Below, piece by piece: positions 30,901 to 45,200 of a stretch of DNA of 64,000 bases. Positions within the stretch are counted from its first letter, which is position 1; each line of letters begins with the position of its first letter. Source of the DNA: Marthasterias glacialis (Eukaryota > Echinodermata > Asteroidea > Forcipulatida > Asteriidae); the NCBI GenBank assembly GCA_911728455.2, contig OU452229.1:11158378-11222377 (forward strand), given 5' to 3'. A model generated the notes under the pieces. It was not told the origin of the DNA. It saw only the letters and a list, made by a program, of their open reading frames with translations, and ran no database searches. The position numbers and the translations under genes were made by a program.

Positions 30901-33900
30901 TCTTATTCATTTTTTTCTGTCCCAGGAACTGAATTTGTCTGGAAATCAACTAGGCCCTCAGGCATTCAGAGTGGTTACCTTGGCAGTGTGTCACAACAAG
31001 ACCATCCAATCTTTGGATCTCTCCAATAATTACTCGGATACGGATAGCTCAGTAAGTCTGGCCATAAATCTGTTGCTAATTTTTCATTATTTTGACAGCA
31101 TGTACATGTAAGCTGAGCTTATTATTATTATTATATATTTCTCGTAATGAACTCAAGGATGCCTCGTAGCTCTCAAGCCTGAGGAAACCTGTAGATAAGG
31201 GTGCTTGCCATGTGAACCAGAAACACCGGGGTAAACCCCTACTCTTCCACGATGTGTTCTGTTTTTTTTTTACATGCACTACCCATCCTAGTACACGGGA
31301 CCTACGGCTTAATGTCCCATCCGAAGCTACATGTATGTTTGAGATTCATGAGACTCATTTACATAACACCTTGAAAGGGTTTACTAAGATGTTGTGGTGC
31401 ATACTGCAGCCAACCATGCTATTGTACCGGGTTATTTTTGCATGCATTACACAACGTGCCGTGGCCGAGCGGTTCAGAGCATCTGATTCAAGTTCGAGGT
31501 GTGGGCTACTTTTTGAAGGGATAGAAACCTGCCCCAATGTGCAGAAACAAGACGTGGAGAGTCTATATAAATGCAAGTCTTTTCACAGCACAGCTAAGAA
31601 CAGGGAGGGGTAAATGAATCCATTGTGGGACAAACATAACTGCCTCTTCCTTTAAAGCAATTATAGATAAGTGTCTTGCTCAAGGACACAAGTGTCCAGA
31701 CCGGGATTCGAACCCACATCCTGATGGCTTAGCCACCAGAGCTCGAGTCCAATGCACTAAACTGCTCGGCCACGCCTGTGATGCTCGTATTGGAGTGATT
31801 GAAACTGGTGACGTACTGCTGATGGATTCTGATTCCTGGCCTATTGGTATGATTTCTCGACAGGAACTCCTTGGGAAGATGCTGACGGTGAACTCCTCTT
31901 TGATTAACCTAAATGTCTCCAGCAATCAGCTTGGAAAAGACTTCTTCTCCCGCTGTGTGGGGCCTGCTCTGGGTTGCAACAACACCCTCAAGACATTGAG
32001 GTACATTTACCAAAGAAAGGGTACACCTTTGGTTCGAGTTGGTAGTCCGTACACCGTTTAACCTTTCGTTACCGAGTTGTTTTGACATAAACAACCGTTG
32101 GTGACCGCATTGTTTGACCACTCAAGTGTGAAGCACACATTCTCACACAACAGACAGCTTTTGTTTGAAGGCAATTTTACAGACTCTATTATCACCAGCT
32201 TGAAGATATTGGTTTCCAGCAAAACGAGTAATAACAATTTTCTTACTGAATTCCCTTTCATATTACCCAAAAGTCATTGAGATAAATTGGCCCCAAAATG
32301 TCAAAGTGTTTTCTTGTACACAACCATCTGACCATATGGCACTCTGTAGGTGTTCAGTATTTTGGATCTGTCCAATTCTAATTGGAAGGATTGCATTATA
32401 ACAACCTAATTTGTTTTTACCATCATTGGAAAGATCCGATCTTTCTTTAGTCGACAAAAGTTACCCATTGCAAGGTAAGGGTTAAGGGGAAATACACATT
32501 AAAAGAAAACATCAGACTAAATTTTTATCCCACCAAACTGCTAGAGGATACGACGTGCTATTTACAGACAGATGAGGAATCTGAAGAATTATTGATGAAC
32601 TATTGCAACCACATTATGTCATACCTTGACAAAAAACAAGATATTGAGTTGCAAGTACTGCCAGACCAAGTCTGAAACATAGTGGGTAGGCCCTTTCTCA
32701 ACAGTTATTTTATGTGCGCGACTCAACTCACTGGACCTACCTAACTTCGTGTACCATCTGAGAGGACAAAGTGATCACGTTTTTAATGTCTTGCTCAAGG
32801 ACACAAACGCCATGACCGCACTGCAACATCACCAGAATTTGAGCCTGGTACTTTATACCATCTTGATTTTCTCCCATTCAAACCAATGTAACCAAACCGA
32901 GGCTGGAAGGGCAAATAGTCTGGTTCCTTTTTGTACAATGAAAAGTAGTATCTATTACTGTTATTGGATGCAGGGAACATGACCAAGATAGTGGCAGCAT
33001 GATAAAGGTCTATTAAGGGCAAGGCTCGTTTTTTTAGTAGTAAACTGGTAAAGGGCACCTCAGTAAGGGATACATAAATGTGCACTAGAGAAATTCAAGG
33101 GGCACCAAGGCAATGACCAGGGGCACTGAGCGCCTCCATTGCCTCAGTGAAGCATCATGCAATTAAGTCATCATGCCCCGTATCAAAAACGTCTCCAAAA
33201 AGCGTGATAACTGTGTGTAGATTTCGAAAAAGTTTAAGAAACTTTGTCACATGTTTCTGAACAGGTTTGTAATGTTGCCTTGTTGCACAATTTTTTATGT
33301 TGTTTTTGTTTCCTTTTTAAGTGCGTCAAGCTGTGGGATATCAAACTTGAACGTCCTGCTGGATAATCTTCTCCATAACTCCAGTCTGGAGGAGCTGGAC
33401 ATCAGTCATAATCACATCACAGACAGTCAAGACTTTGCACAGAGACTCAAGGAAGTACTGAAAGTATGTGTACCGCTTTTTCTTCCTGCATGGTTCCATC
33501 ATACACATGTCATTGTGTCAGGCATGTGATTTCTCTGGATTTTTTCCTGATTTCAGATTTTTTGGAAAAACTCTCAGAGCCTTCAAATTTTCTTGAAGGA
33601 AGTAAAGGAGTCACCAAAGGGAGAAATAGTTACCATTGTTTCCAAACATGTAGTTTTTTTTTTCTTGTGATGTACTAAGTCTATAAACATCCTGAATTGC
33701 AACATCTGAGAGGTTCTGGGTCTAGAATCCAAGCCCCCAGAGCTATTTTCAGGAATTTTCACATAAATTATGTCAAATCTCATCCCCATAGTATATGTTA
33801 AGGAGCATGTATCGTATGCAGCCAGTAAATGATATGAGGAACTTGTGAGCAAATTTATTCTTCGATGTGGAGTCGTTGCTGTTGTTTAGATGGTTTTTTT

Positions 33901-36195
33901 TTTATCTCTTATCACTTATTTCAAAAGTCTTTTGTATAAAATACATAAATAAAGACAATTTCTAACCATTCAATGTCATCTTAAAGGTTTTGAATGATAG
34001 ATGCACTATTGACCCCTCGTAGCAACGTCACACTTGACTACTGTCTGCAACGCTTGCCAGTGGTATGCGTGGAAATGCCATGTGGCCTAAAATGCCCACT
34101 ACACTGTATAACACACGGTGACATTGACTCCAAAAATGGCTCAACCAAGATTTCTGTGATGATGACATCAGGTGAATTGGGTCAATTTTGCCGCAATCTT
34201 TTTTCTTTGAGGGTACCGCTGGCACAAAGAAACCCCGACAATGAGCATGACAAACGTTCCACTAGGTTTGCCATTTTGGGTTACCTTGAAGTGATGTATC
34301 GTGATTCACCGCTTTATTTATTGATAGCGCTGGCACGGTGCCATATCTAGCGTGGTACGACTTCTGCGTTTACACAAACTGACGTATTTGTCTGACCTAT
34401 TTAAGTTTAGCATTTTCTTGAAGTGATGTATCTGGATGTGCATTGGTTTGTATAGTGCTCTGCAGGCACATCTTGTTTTGTTTTTTCACGAAACGACGTC
34501 TGTGTTCACAAATAAATAACTCATCAAATCTGTTGCAAGAAAGAAAAGGCATTGACAGTTCTGTACGAATGAAGAATTCAGCTTGTTTTTGTTAAAAAAG
34601 AAGAAGTAGTAAACAGTCTTTGAAAAAGGTGTTTGAAATTAGTGCAACTGCGATTTTCTCCAATCTTTTAACTGTGTCACCTCGTGGGACTGGCGACAAA
34701 TTTTCTTTTGGTATTATTACATTCTTGTCATGTTGAATATTCTTCAGTTGGTATGAAAATAAATTGAGTTTGAATTAAACTAAATTTTTTTGTTTTGTGT
34801 CTTATGAACTTGTAGTCTCCAAGCTGCTCACTGAAGGCTCTCCGTGTGAGGAATTGCGGCATTGGAAGTGAGGGCATGAGACTGCTGATGGAGGCTTTGA
34901 ATCTTAACACATCACTGGAGATGCTCCATGCTGGAGGAAATACGGTAAGAAAATGCTGGTGGTCCGGGCCATCCTGGTGGAGCCATAGTGCTATGGGTCA
35001 TTCCACCAAGTTGGGACACAGTGTGATTTGTGTACAACATTTGTCCATATTATGAAAAGAAATCATTTATTTGACTTCATTATTTCATGTAACATTCTCC
35101 TTTGTATGTGAAAATGTTTGTTGAAGTATAAAATTGTTTTAATGTGTTTTAATGGAAATTATTATGAAAAATAAAATTCTGGATGTAACACGAACACGGT
35201 GTCCGTGTTACATCCAGAATTTTATTTTTCAAATTTTTCAACACTCAAATACATAATTATGCAAATTCACTTTTGCACTAATTACAAGGTACAAAATGTA
35301 CCAGGCAAAACATTTGTTGTGATAGGCCGTGATTAAATGCAGCAGAAATGGGGCAGGACTAAAATCATGCAGACGACATACAAATGTCACAAACTGTGTC
35401 CCAACTTGGTGGAATGACCCTTATCCTAGAGGGGTGTCAACTGTTTTTAGTCTGGTCACCCTAAGATTTCTTTCATTTATATTTAAAAGCATTTAAAGTT
35501 TGCGATTCAGGTGCCCTTTTTTTTCATATACAGCAAATGTTGACATCCAACATTAGAACAAAATTTGCCAAAACTCGGGTATGTGCTGAAATTTTTGGGT
35601 TATAGTATGATTTGAATCTTTGGATGATGGAGATACTTATAATTCCAGTAAGATATGTAACAACTCGACTTTACGATCAGTATGCTTAGGTATGCTCTGA
35701 TTGTCTCCTTTTTCTTTTCTCCTGAAGACAATCAGAGCGTACCGAACGGTAACTTCGAGTTGTTACACCACCACTTCTTTTCAGAATCACCACAACTCAA
35801 GAAATTTCCAATGTACATGGTGTTACCGCCAGCCTTACTATATTATTGTGGAGTGTCGTGGCCGAGCCGTGTAGTCTGCTGAACTTAAGTTCTGTAGTTT
35901 ATGGAATGTGGATTCGAACCCCGGCCGGGCCAGTCGTGACACTTGTATCCTTGAGCAAGACACTTTGCCATAATTACTTTGTCCATCGGATGGGCCGTTC
36001 AGCCCTAGGTCCCGTGTACTAGGATAGGTGGTGCACGTTAAAGAACCCAGAACACTTATCGTGGAAGAGTAGGGGTTAACCCTAGTGTTTCTGGTTCAGA
36101 TAGCAAGCAACCTTATCTACAGGTTTCCTCAGGCTTCTGAGCTACAGTGATTAAGTTCGCTTTTGAGGCATCCTTGGTCTCATTACAAGAAATTC

Positions 36196-36273
<78 letters not shown>

Positions 36274-39200
36274 TAGGGTTAGTCTCTGAACTATAAGTCT
36301 CAAATTACTCACATTTCTTTGGGATGTGTAATAATTATCTGTTTAGGTTCGCAACATAAAAGTATTTCTGGATGGACACATTGTTTCAATATCTTTTCCA
36401 TATGATTTTATTTAGGTGGCCAGCCTATCTGAGCTAACCAGCCTCATTGCGTCTTGCATCAAGCATCCCACCCTGACAGTCTGTAACATAAGTGACACCT
36501 CGGTCGCTTCACAAGAACCAACCCTTATGGTTAATGGTATGTTCCAGCACAATAATAATACGCAGTTTTTATATAGCGCTTTATTACACCCGATGGGCGT
36601 CTCAGAGGGCTCAGTATTTTTTTCCTGCAAGGTATGATGTGTTACGTTTTTGAAGTATGAGACCTGTTCCTTTACACAATCACAACATTCAAGACAAATT
36701 GCCTTCCTCCATGATCCAACCAAGCTCACTCAGAGACCTTCGAGTATCTCTTAGGCAGATATCACTGCTTAACAGATATTAAATAGATATAATAATTGCA
36801 TTGGGGATAAAAAATTGTTTTGATGGTTTTGCCTCTTGTCCTACACCAATGTGTGATAAGCACTGTATACTCGGTACTTTCCCAAGTCCTGTGGAAAAAA
36901 ATTGCAGGCGTACTACAAGCACTATACAAGCACTATACAGGCCTCGATCTTTAGAAAATTGGGGGCAGGCCTTTGCAGGCCAAACCAGAGAAATTGTACA
37001 AGGGCATGCTGGCCAAGTTGGTAGTGATGGTGCAATTTTTCTGAAGGGCATGCCGGCCAACTTGACAGGGCATGAGGCCAATGGCCTCGGTGGCCTGGGT
37101 CAAGATCAAGGCCTGACTATATACTCGGCACATTCCCAAGTCCTGTGGGAAAACAAAAATCCACAGGTGTACTACCCGGGTAAGATTCAAACCCACAACC
37201 CCTGCCATTCTAGAGCAGATGTCTGACCACCGGACCACTGAGCTTGCCTGGTTACATAAGGCCAGTTCGAATCATGCAGAGGGTACCGTTAGTTCATCTT
37301 TGTCAGTTGTTTGCAGTAGCCGCTGCAAATGGGAGACTTTGGAACGCTAGGCGGCAGAAGACTTACCATGTGAATTTCCATTGTTTGCATAGTTCTGAGC
37401 ATGCTCACATGTCCGAAAACAATGGATTTACCTGGTAAGTCTGCTGCCACCTAGTGTCCTCAAAAGTCTCCCATTAAATGATTCAAACTAGACTCTTGTC
37501 ACTGAGGATGCAGTGCTTATTACACATCGGTGTATGGTGAGAACCAAAATAATTGGTATTATCACACACAGATCTTTGTAATTTGATTGGAGGAACTTGT
37601 GTCACGTGTCATCCTACATTTTGCCTTTTTTATTGCTGCAATGCTCCAAAATTTAATATTGGAGTCCAGTATGGATAATTAATGGATGCTTCTCAGCATC
37701 ATTTCTAAAATAATCAGTCCCTGCCCGTTTGTCCAAACGAGGCAAGGTCATGTCACAGTGGACAAAGTTGCTGTCTACATGGAGTTGTCCAGGTTGTTAA
37801 GGATGGGCACGTACCCCCCTCCATAAATTCTCAGTGCCCCCAGGTGGCCCCCATGAAAAAAAATTCAGATACATGTAATTCATCCAAAAACATGGACCCT
37901 GGGCCCCCCCCCCACTGAAAAGCAATACCCCTCTTGTGACCCCCCTCCATTGAAAAAATCCTGGCTACGCCGCTGCCGGGGTTAGGTTTGAGACCCAGTC
38001 TTGACACTTCTAGCCTTAAGCAAGACGCTCCATTATTGCTTCGTCCTTCAGATGAGATGTTAAGCCGTAGGTCCTGTGTGTATAATCCACGTAAAAGAAC
38101 CCAGTACACTTTTCGTTAAAAGAAGGGGGTTTGCCCCAGTGTTTTCTGGTATGGTTAGCTGCACATTGCACCACAGCACCTTGTAAACTGTTACATGGTG
38201 CTATGTAAATAAATGGGTCTTACAATTCGAACGTAGCTCTGCATATCTTGTAGAAAAAACAAATAAGCGCTTTGATACGCCCTCGGGTGTCATAAAGCGC
38301 TATATAAGAACTGCTTACTATTATTATTATTACATGTGGCTTTAGGAAACAATAAACTAGCATTCCAACTACTTGAAGAGAACTTGTACTCGTTCTCAAG
38401 CATTTCAACTGGCATTTAGCCACCAGACCAAGGGAGAACTTTTGTAGTATTATACAATGTTTTAAACGACAACATTAATTGATGCCCTTTGTTTTGGTTT
38501 TATTCATGAAAGGCAATCTGTTTGGAGGTAGCGCAGACACAAAAAGTCTGTTGACATCACTCAGTGTTGCAAAGTGTTCACTTACTGATGACATCATAAC
38601 ATCATTGGCCAATAACGTACCTGGATCATTGCCTCACCTGTCTGAACTGGATTTGACTGGAAATACAGCAATTACTACGGTTTCTTTAGGAGCACTGTCA
38701 ACTCTGTTAAGTGAAGGTAAGCAAATCAAAATGGAGATCTATTATGTAAACTATAATCATGTTACCCTCTGATATTATGTGGCCGAGAAGTCTAATGCAC
38801 TGGGTCAAGTTCTGGTGGCAAAGTATGGGATAGAGTATGGGATTCAAATTCTAGTCATGACACTTGTGTCCTTGAGCAAGACACTTTCCTATAATTGCTT
38901 CTCTTCACCCAGGAGTAAATGGATACCTGTGAGGGCAGAGGGCAGAGATTGATTATGATTGATTTAGCTTGATGCACTATTTACTTGGCAGCACAGGCTG
39001 TATAATGCCCGGGCTGAAATGGCTTAAAGGTAGAATACAGTATTGGTATTCATCAAAAATTAGTATCAGTCTGAAAGCTTCATGATTATGAAGTTCATAC
39101 CAGTACCAATCTTGCATAGAAATATTTCTGTCTGAAATACTGTCAAAGACGAGAAACTAGAATTTGAAAACCCTGATTTTAGTTTCGGTTGTAACAATCA

Positions 39201-42200
39201 AAATTAAGGACTATGTGTTTACATGTTGACCTGTGTGCATGGGTTTTCACTATTTTCTCCTGACACAGATTTTTTTTGTTTTCAAGTATTTATATTCAAA
39301 CACACAAAGTAAGAACACTGCACTATCAGCTTTACCAATTCTCTATTTTACTTTTCAGGAATGAACTAAATGCCCCAATTATTGGGGTAACTAATAATGT
39401 TTATAATGCATCAACATTGGCAGACACTAGCACTATATGAATTAGCCCTGCAGTCCTTCACTTTTGTATAAATACTACAGTGAAGTCCTGGACATGAGGG
39501 CCCATTTTTGGGGCGAAAAAGTTTCAGAACGCCATAATTCAAATCTTGTCTTTAAGGAGCTATTAATATCACTGGATTTAACATTCCATGGCCGCAAAGA
39601 ATTTTTGGTGATGGGTTTTTGAGGTCAGATATTCCTCATAAATCATTTTTGGAAAATATCTTTCAGCGCTCAACGTTAAAAAGTTTCCGTTTTGTTCATT
39701 CTCTCAAACATGCCTTCTGTGCATACGCGTACCTACCCAGGGTTACTCTAAAACTGTGGCTATTTTAAAGTTTTTATAATAGAAATCTGCAGATCTTCGT
39801 TTTTAAGGAGTGCGATCGCGTTCCTATCGCACTCCAAAACTTGACTTCACAAGCACGATTTACAGCGCTCCTCGATCTCAGATTTTTTTTTTTAAATTCG
39901 CAGGATGCTTCCTACTTTACCGAAAACATTTTTAAAAGTTCAATGAAAGTAGACTGTACATCTCTACACATGCAAGGAATTGGTTGTCATTTTATCTTTA
40001 ATTTGATCTTTTCTGCTTTGTGTAAAGTAACGATGTACATGCAGCTGGCAGGTTGTAGGAATAAAAAATGAAACAATGATACTTACATGAAAGTCTTAGA
40101 GCTTCCTCAGTTTTAATAAAAACTAAAAACAAAAACAGTGACACAAAAGACGCTTTTCATCATGCTTTATTTAGCAAAATGTTTGTACCATGTGTTTATA
40201 TGTTAAACTGAACCATATAATTGACTTTATCAGCTGTTGTACAAAAGTCAAGCACATTGAGCTCCTGGACAGTTCGAGGAGAGTGATCTGTGGAGCTCGA
40301 AATGAGCTCCTGAGTAATTTCCAGGAGAGTGATTAAACGAGCTCGTCGTATTTTTAAAAATGAAGGTCTGAATCTGTATCCATAATTGCTACATTGGCTA
40401 CTGGAAACAAGCCATAGATTGGTGAGAGCATGGTACACTGCTATCAGAGCTTCCGTATTTTGTGTTGTCTTGATTCAAATTGAACCCACAGAACGCTGAG
40501 TAAATCAGTATCGGAGCTGTGAAAATTCTTGAGGAAATTCTTGCGTGCAGCCGTTTTGGCTATATGGTAAATTGCAGCTTTTCCATTGGCCAATCCGGTA
40601 CAGTTTGCCTAATAGACTTTATGCGTTGACATCATCACACCGCTTTGTAAGAGGTAAAACAATGACGCAACAATGGAAAAACGCACATCTATGTATGCGC
40701 GGCGCACCAATCAGCAACCTTCTTATGACCCCTAGCCGTGGGGCGCCCTACTCATAGGACGTCATGTGCATAAGGTCTATTACATGTATCTCAGATGGTA
40801 TTGATGGTTTTTTTTCAATGCTAACAAAGAGGGTATGTACACAGCAGACACAGATGAAGATCAACCATTTTTTATTAAGGTTTTCTTCTTTTAACAGATG
40901 GCCAGTCCAGCAACCTGAAACACCTCCATATTGGATCCCTCAGCATCAATGGCCTGTCTGGTATTCTACGAGGCTCCAGCACCTGGGCCATGCTTCACAC
41001 TCTTGACCTCAGAAGGTCAAAGGTCACCCCATCTGAGGTCGGTGAGCTCGGGTCGCTGTGTCGGAGGCCGTCTGGGTTGATTGACCTGTGCCTAGAGGGA
41101 TTAAAGTTGTCTGGTTCTAATGCTTTGATAGGTTTACTGGCTTCATCAGGTTAGTGTGTCAATGTTAGTCTGTCGTACTGAAGAGCATAAAGAATACAAA
41201 ATCGAACAGATGTAAATATTGCATCACAGATTAAAGATCAATATGATTTTTTTTCTAAGCACTGAGCATGCAATGCTGATGGTATAGTAGTAGGATTCTA
41301 CAATTTTGTTTGTGGTCATTGCACTCATAAAGGAATGTTGAAAAAGAAAATTAGCAAAATCTGAGATGGTCACTGCCAACCCACCAGGTCAGTTGGCATG
41401 GAATGGCCCAGTTACATGTCTTTACTTGTCATTAGAGTTTTTTACCGTGCACTTTGATAACTATATTCTTGTACTTCAATAACCTTTTCTTTGTAGTGGG
41501 TTTTCTGTGGTTGAGTGCTTACAGATTATATGCATTAAAGGTGCTATATCATTGATAATACTATTAAGTCTTGTGCTAGATCAATGCAGAGTCAACGCGG
41601 CTGATATTTTGAGCCTAAGCATTTGCCCGAGGCCTTGTCTGAACACAGTGGCTTTGGTTATGGCTGTTTTGTCACTAGCAGCAAGACACACTTTAGAGTA
41701 ATGGCAGTGTGGATGAATAAGCCAGAGCCAGAGTCATATGAATTTGAAAATGCCGAACTGTTTATAAATCTTAAATCCTTCACTAGTTATAAGGATGCTC
41801 CTTCACATGTTTTTATGTATGGATTTCCAGCAATGGTCTTTTCATTCACTTGTGCATTTCTTTGCGTTTTGTTTTATAGATACTCAAATATAAATATATA
41901 CGTGTATTTGTGTGAAATATGTATGTATTTACGTGTATGTTAAAGTGTTTTTTTATGAACCATGTTTGCTTGTTTGTTTTTCTATTCTATTGGTAATTTG
42001 CATTGTTTCTTATTTTTCAGGTGTGCAGCTTTTAACTTGATCAGCCAGTCTCTTTTCTTTTTGCCTCAAAAAACTAAAAAGCACTCCGTTTCCTCTTTTT
42101 TGTTTACGTTGACAAACTTGCAATCATACATTTTTAACAGATTTTTGTGTGTTTTACATATTTTGCACGACCAGGATCTAAATGTAGTCTACAGTCCCTG

Positions 42201-45200
42201 TCATTGGCCAGTTGTGCCCTGCAAGATTCAGATCTTCAACCAATCACAACAGCTGTTGGTGAAGGGCTGGCCATTCACTCCCTCAAGTTATCAGCCAATA
42301 GAATTACAGATAAAGGAGCAGTTAGTCTGATGGAATCTTTTACATCCAGGGGTGATGGTTGCTCCTTAGTGGAATTGGACCTGGCCAACAACAGAGTAAG
42401 TAAATGACAACTTTGTCGTCAAGAGTGCAGCTTTGTTGAACACCTGGAAGGAAACTTTGAAGTGTTGAATACGGATATTCTGATTAGTCCTGTAACCCAT
42501 CCTTTCTGTGTACTGCTTTCATAGTGCACATGCCCTTGTGGAATGCATGCAGCGTCTTGACCTTTTTCTAAAAGACTAGGCATGCAACAACCACTTTTAA
42601 AGACAGGTGTCAATGCTTGTTTTGTGTTTTTTGCTGGGGTATGGGGGTGTTTTTATCTTCAAGATTTTCATATTACGAGCCTAATGCCCTGTAGGTTTTG
42701 AATTTCCTCACTTACCAGGTCTATGAATCATATTTTCAACATCAAACAATAGACCGATCCATTAAGCCCCGCCTACCTTAGCAACTGCCTAGCAACAAAA
42801 GATGGTGCAACTTTCTTGTCAGGATTGCAACGGTGGTTCGGTTGCGGCCATACACACGCGTACATGGTTTTTGTGAACGGTATGGATTTTTTTTTCGTGG
42901 CCTTTTGAGCGGTGCCTTAACTCCAAAGAACAATGCAGACAGGAACACTGTTACATGTATACCGCTTTTACACAACTGTACAGGAACCACTGCTGTGGGA
43001 TTTGCACCACCAGAAATATGAAAAATTTAAAGCCATTCAAAAGTTAGTACAGTTGTGTGTGCTGTTGTGTGTCAGAACTATGGCAGCTGGTTGTTTACTT
43101 TTTTCTAATGGGATTACAACATGTCGGACTTTCAGTGGTGTTGTCCAAGCTGTGATTGGTCAATACGTCAGTAGGCGGGGCTAAATGGATCGGTGTGTTG
43201 TTGACATTTAAACTACAGATTAGCACGCACTTTTCTTTTCTTATGTCGACACTCAGATCACAGATGAGAGTGCGGACACAGCTGCCAAGATGCTTGACTC
43301 GCTACCATGGCTTCGCTCGCTGGTCCTGGGGCACAATGCCCTTGGTGGGGAGGGTCTAACCACCATCGTGACCGCCCTGAATCCTTCAGAATCATCCAGC
43401 CTGAGGATACTTGATGTCTCCAGTCAGGACTCTCATCTGGATGAGAATAACTTGGTAGATTTACTCAGCTCAGTGGCTGTGAAACTTGGTGAGACATTTA
43501 GTTCATATTGTTTGTTTGTTTGTTTCTTTTTTGGGGGATTATATTTAAGTGTAAATATGCCAAGAGACCCCTTTAAGTATTATTTTTGCCAGAAATTTTG
43601 CTTAAAAAAAACTTAAGTACAGTAACTCGGCTGAGGAATATGTTTTTTTTATAAAGTGCAAAGTCAAGTGAAAATTGAACACTCCAGGTATCAATGAGAA
43701 AGTTTTAAGTACAGCACGAGTAAAACTAAAAGCAGATAATATTTGTTATATAACACCCCATATGATACACCAACATAAACGTCTAGCCACAAAAAGCTGC
43801 CGTTGCTACTGGTTTAATACACTGGTTACTATGGGTATAGTACACTGGTTGCTATGGGTATAGTACATTGGTTGTTACGGGTATAGTACACTGGTTTCTA
43901 TGGGTATATTACATTGATTGTTACGGGTATAGTGGAACGTGCTTGTGCTGCGTTCTAGTAATAAGAAGACACATCATGTGACGCGCTCTAAACCAATCAC
44001 AAGGCGGAAACTAAATGACACTCTTGCCGCCGAATAATCAAATCTGGTGGAGTGGAGATTGTTACGAATGATTTTATGAGATAAAGCGACCGTAATACAA
44101 CACCTTGAAAGAGATACAAGGTGAGGTGGCGCATATTGCTGCCAGACCATGCCAGAAACACTGAGGGCAAACCCCTTCTCTTTATGATAAGTATACTGGG
44201 TTCTTTTACGTGCATTACACAACACACGGGACCAACGGCTTTACGTCCCATCCGAAGGACGAAGCAATAATGGTTAAGTGTCAGGACACAAGTGTCCAAC
44301 CGGGACTCGAACCCACACTCTGCTGATCAGGAACACCAGAGATTGAGTCCGGTGCTCTTAACTGCTCGGCCATGACACGCCACAATACGCAGCATGCTTA
44401 CAGCTTGAGATGTACATGTATGGAGACACACACCATGGCCCATCAGTAGGGGCTGTCATTACTTCACAGAAGTCCTTCAAATGAAAGAGACATTGAAAAA
44501 ACTTTTTTTCAAAGTTTTATTAATTTAACTTCAAGGTGTGCTTTTTATTTTGTTTGTTTCAACTGAATATTGATAATGTTGTGTGTTTATAGAAATAATT
44601 CAATCAACAAACGGAGATTTGAAGTTGAAACACTAAACACTCTATTTACATGTCTGATCTGTGCTGCAAGACCATTTTACCAACTGACCATTCTAATACT
44701 CATCCGATAAAGTTATAATCGTAATCAATGTTTACAAGCTAAATGTATTTTACGCTTCTTTAAACAGCCGATAATTACAGTGCCATTTGCCAACAGAGGG
44801 CGCTAGCATGGCTAGCTCAGGTGCGCAGCATAAATGTTCTTACTCACAACAGGTTGATTATCGCGTCGCATGTGCTGCGTATTGCAAGCGCAAGCTGATC
44901 ACTGCAAAATGAAGTGTGAATTATTGACAATGAATAACTGATCAATCTATAATTAATCACTGTTATAGAAATAAACCAGAGAACAGGGACGTCGGTGCCA
45001 TTAATGTCGTCCATGGACATGATAGAGTACAAAATAGTGTACCCTCGGCTGTACCGAATACCATCGCTAGAATGCATATCATATAAAAAATGTGTGAAAT
45101 GGCATGAATACAAGCACCGGGATCTCGCCATGTACTTTCATGGTTATGCTAGACATGGGCGCGCTAAAGTTGTGGATCGCGCATAGAAAACACGGCATAA

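Noticed and set aside
36416..36529. Donor at 36530 (ATG|GTTAAT) for exon 6
   Set aside because: The phase would not fit exon 7, which starts in phase 1. The donor at 36537 (AATG|GTATGT) fits and has a better consensus.
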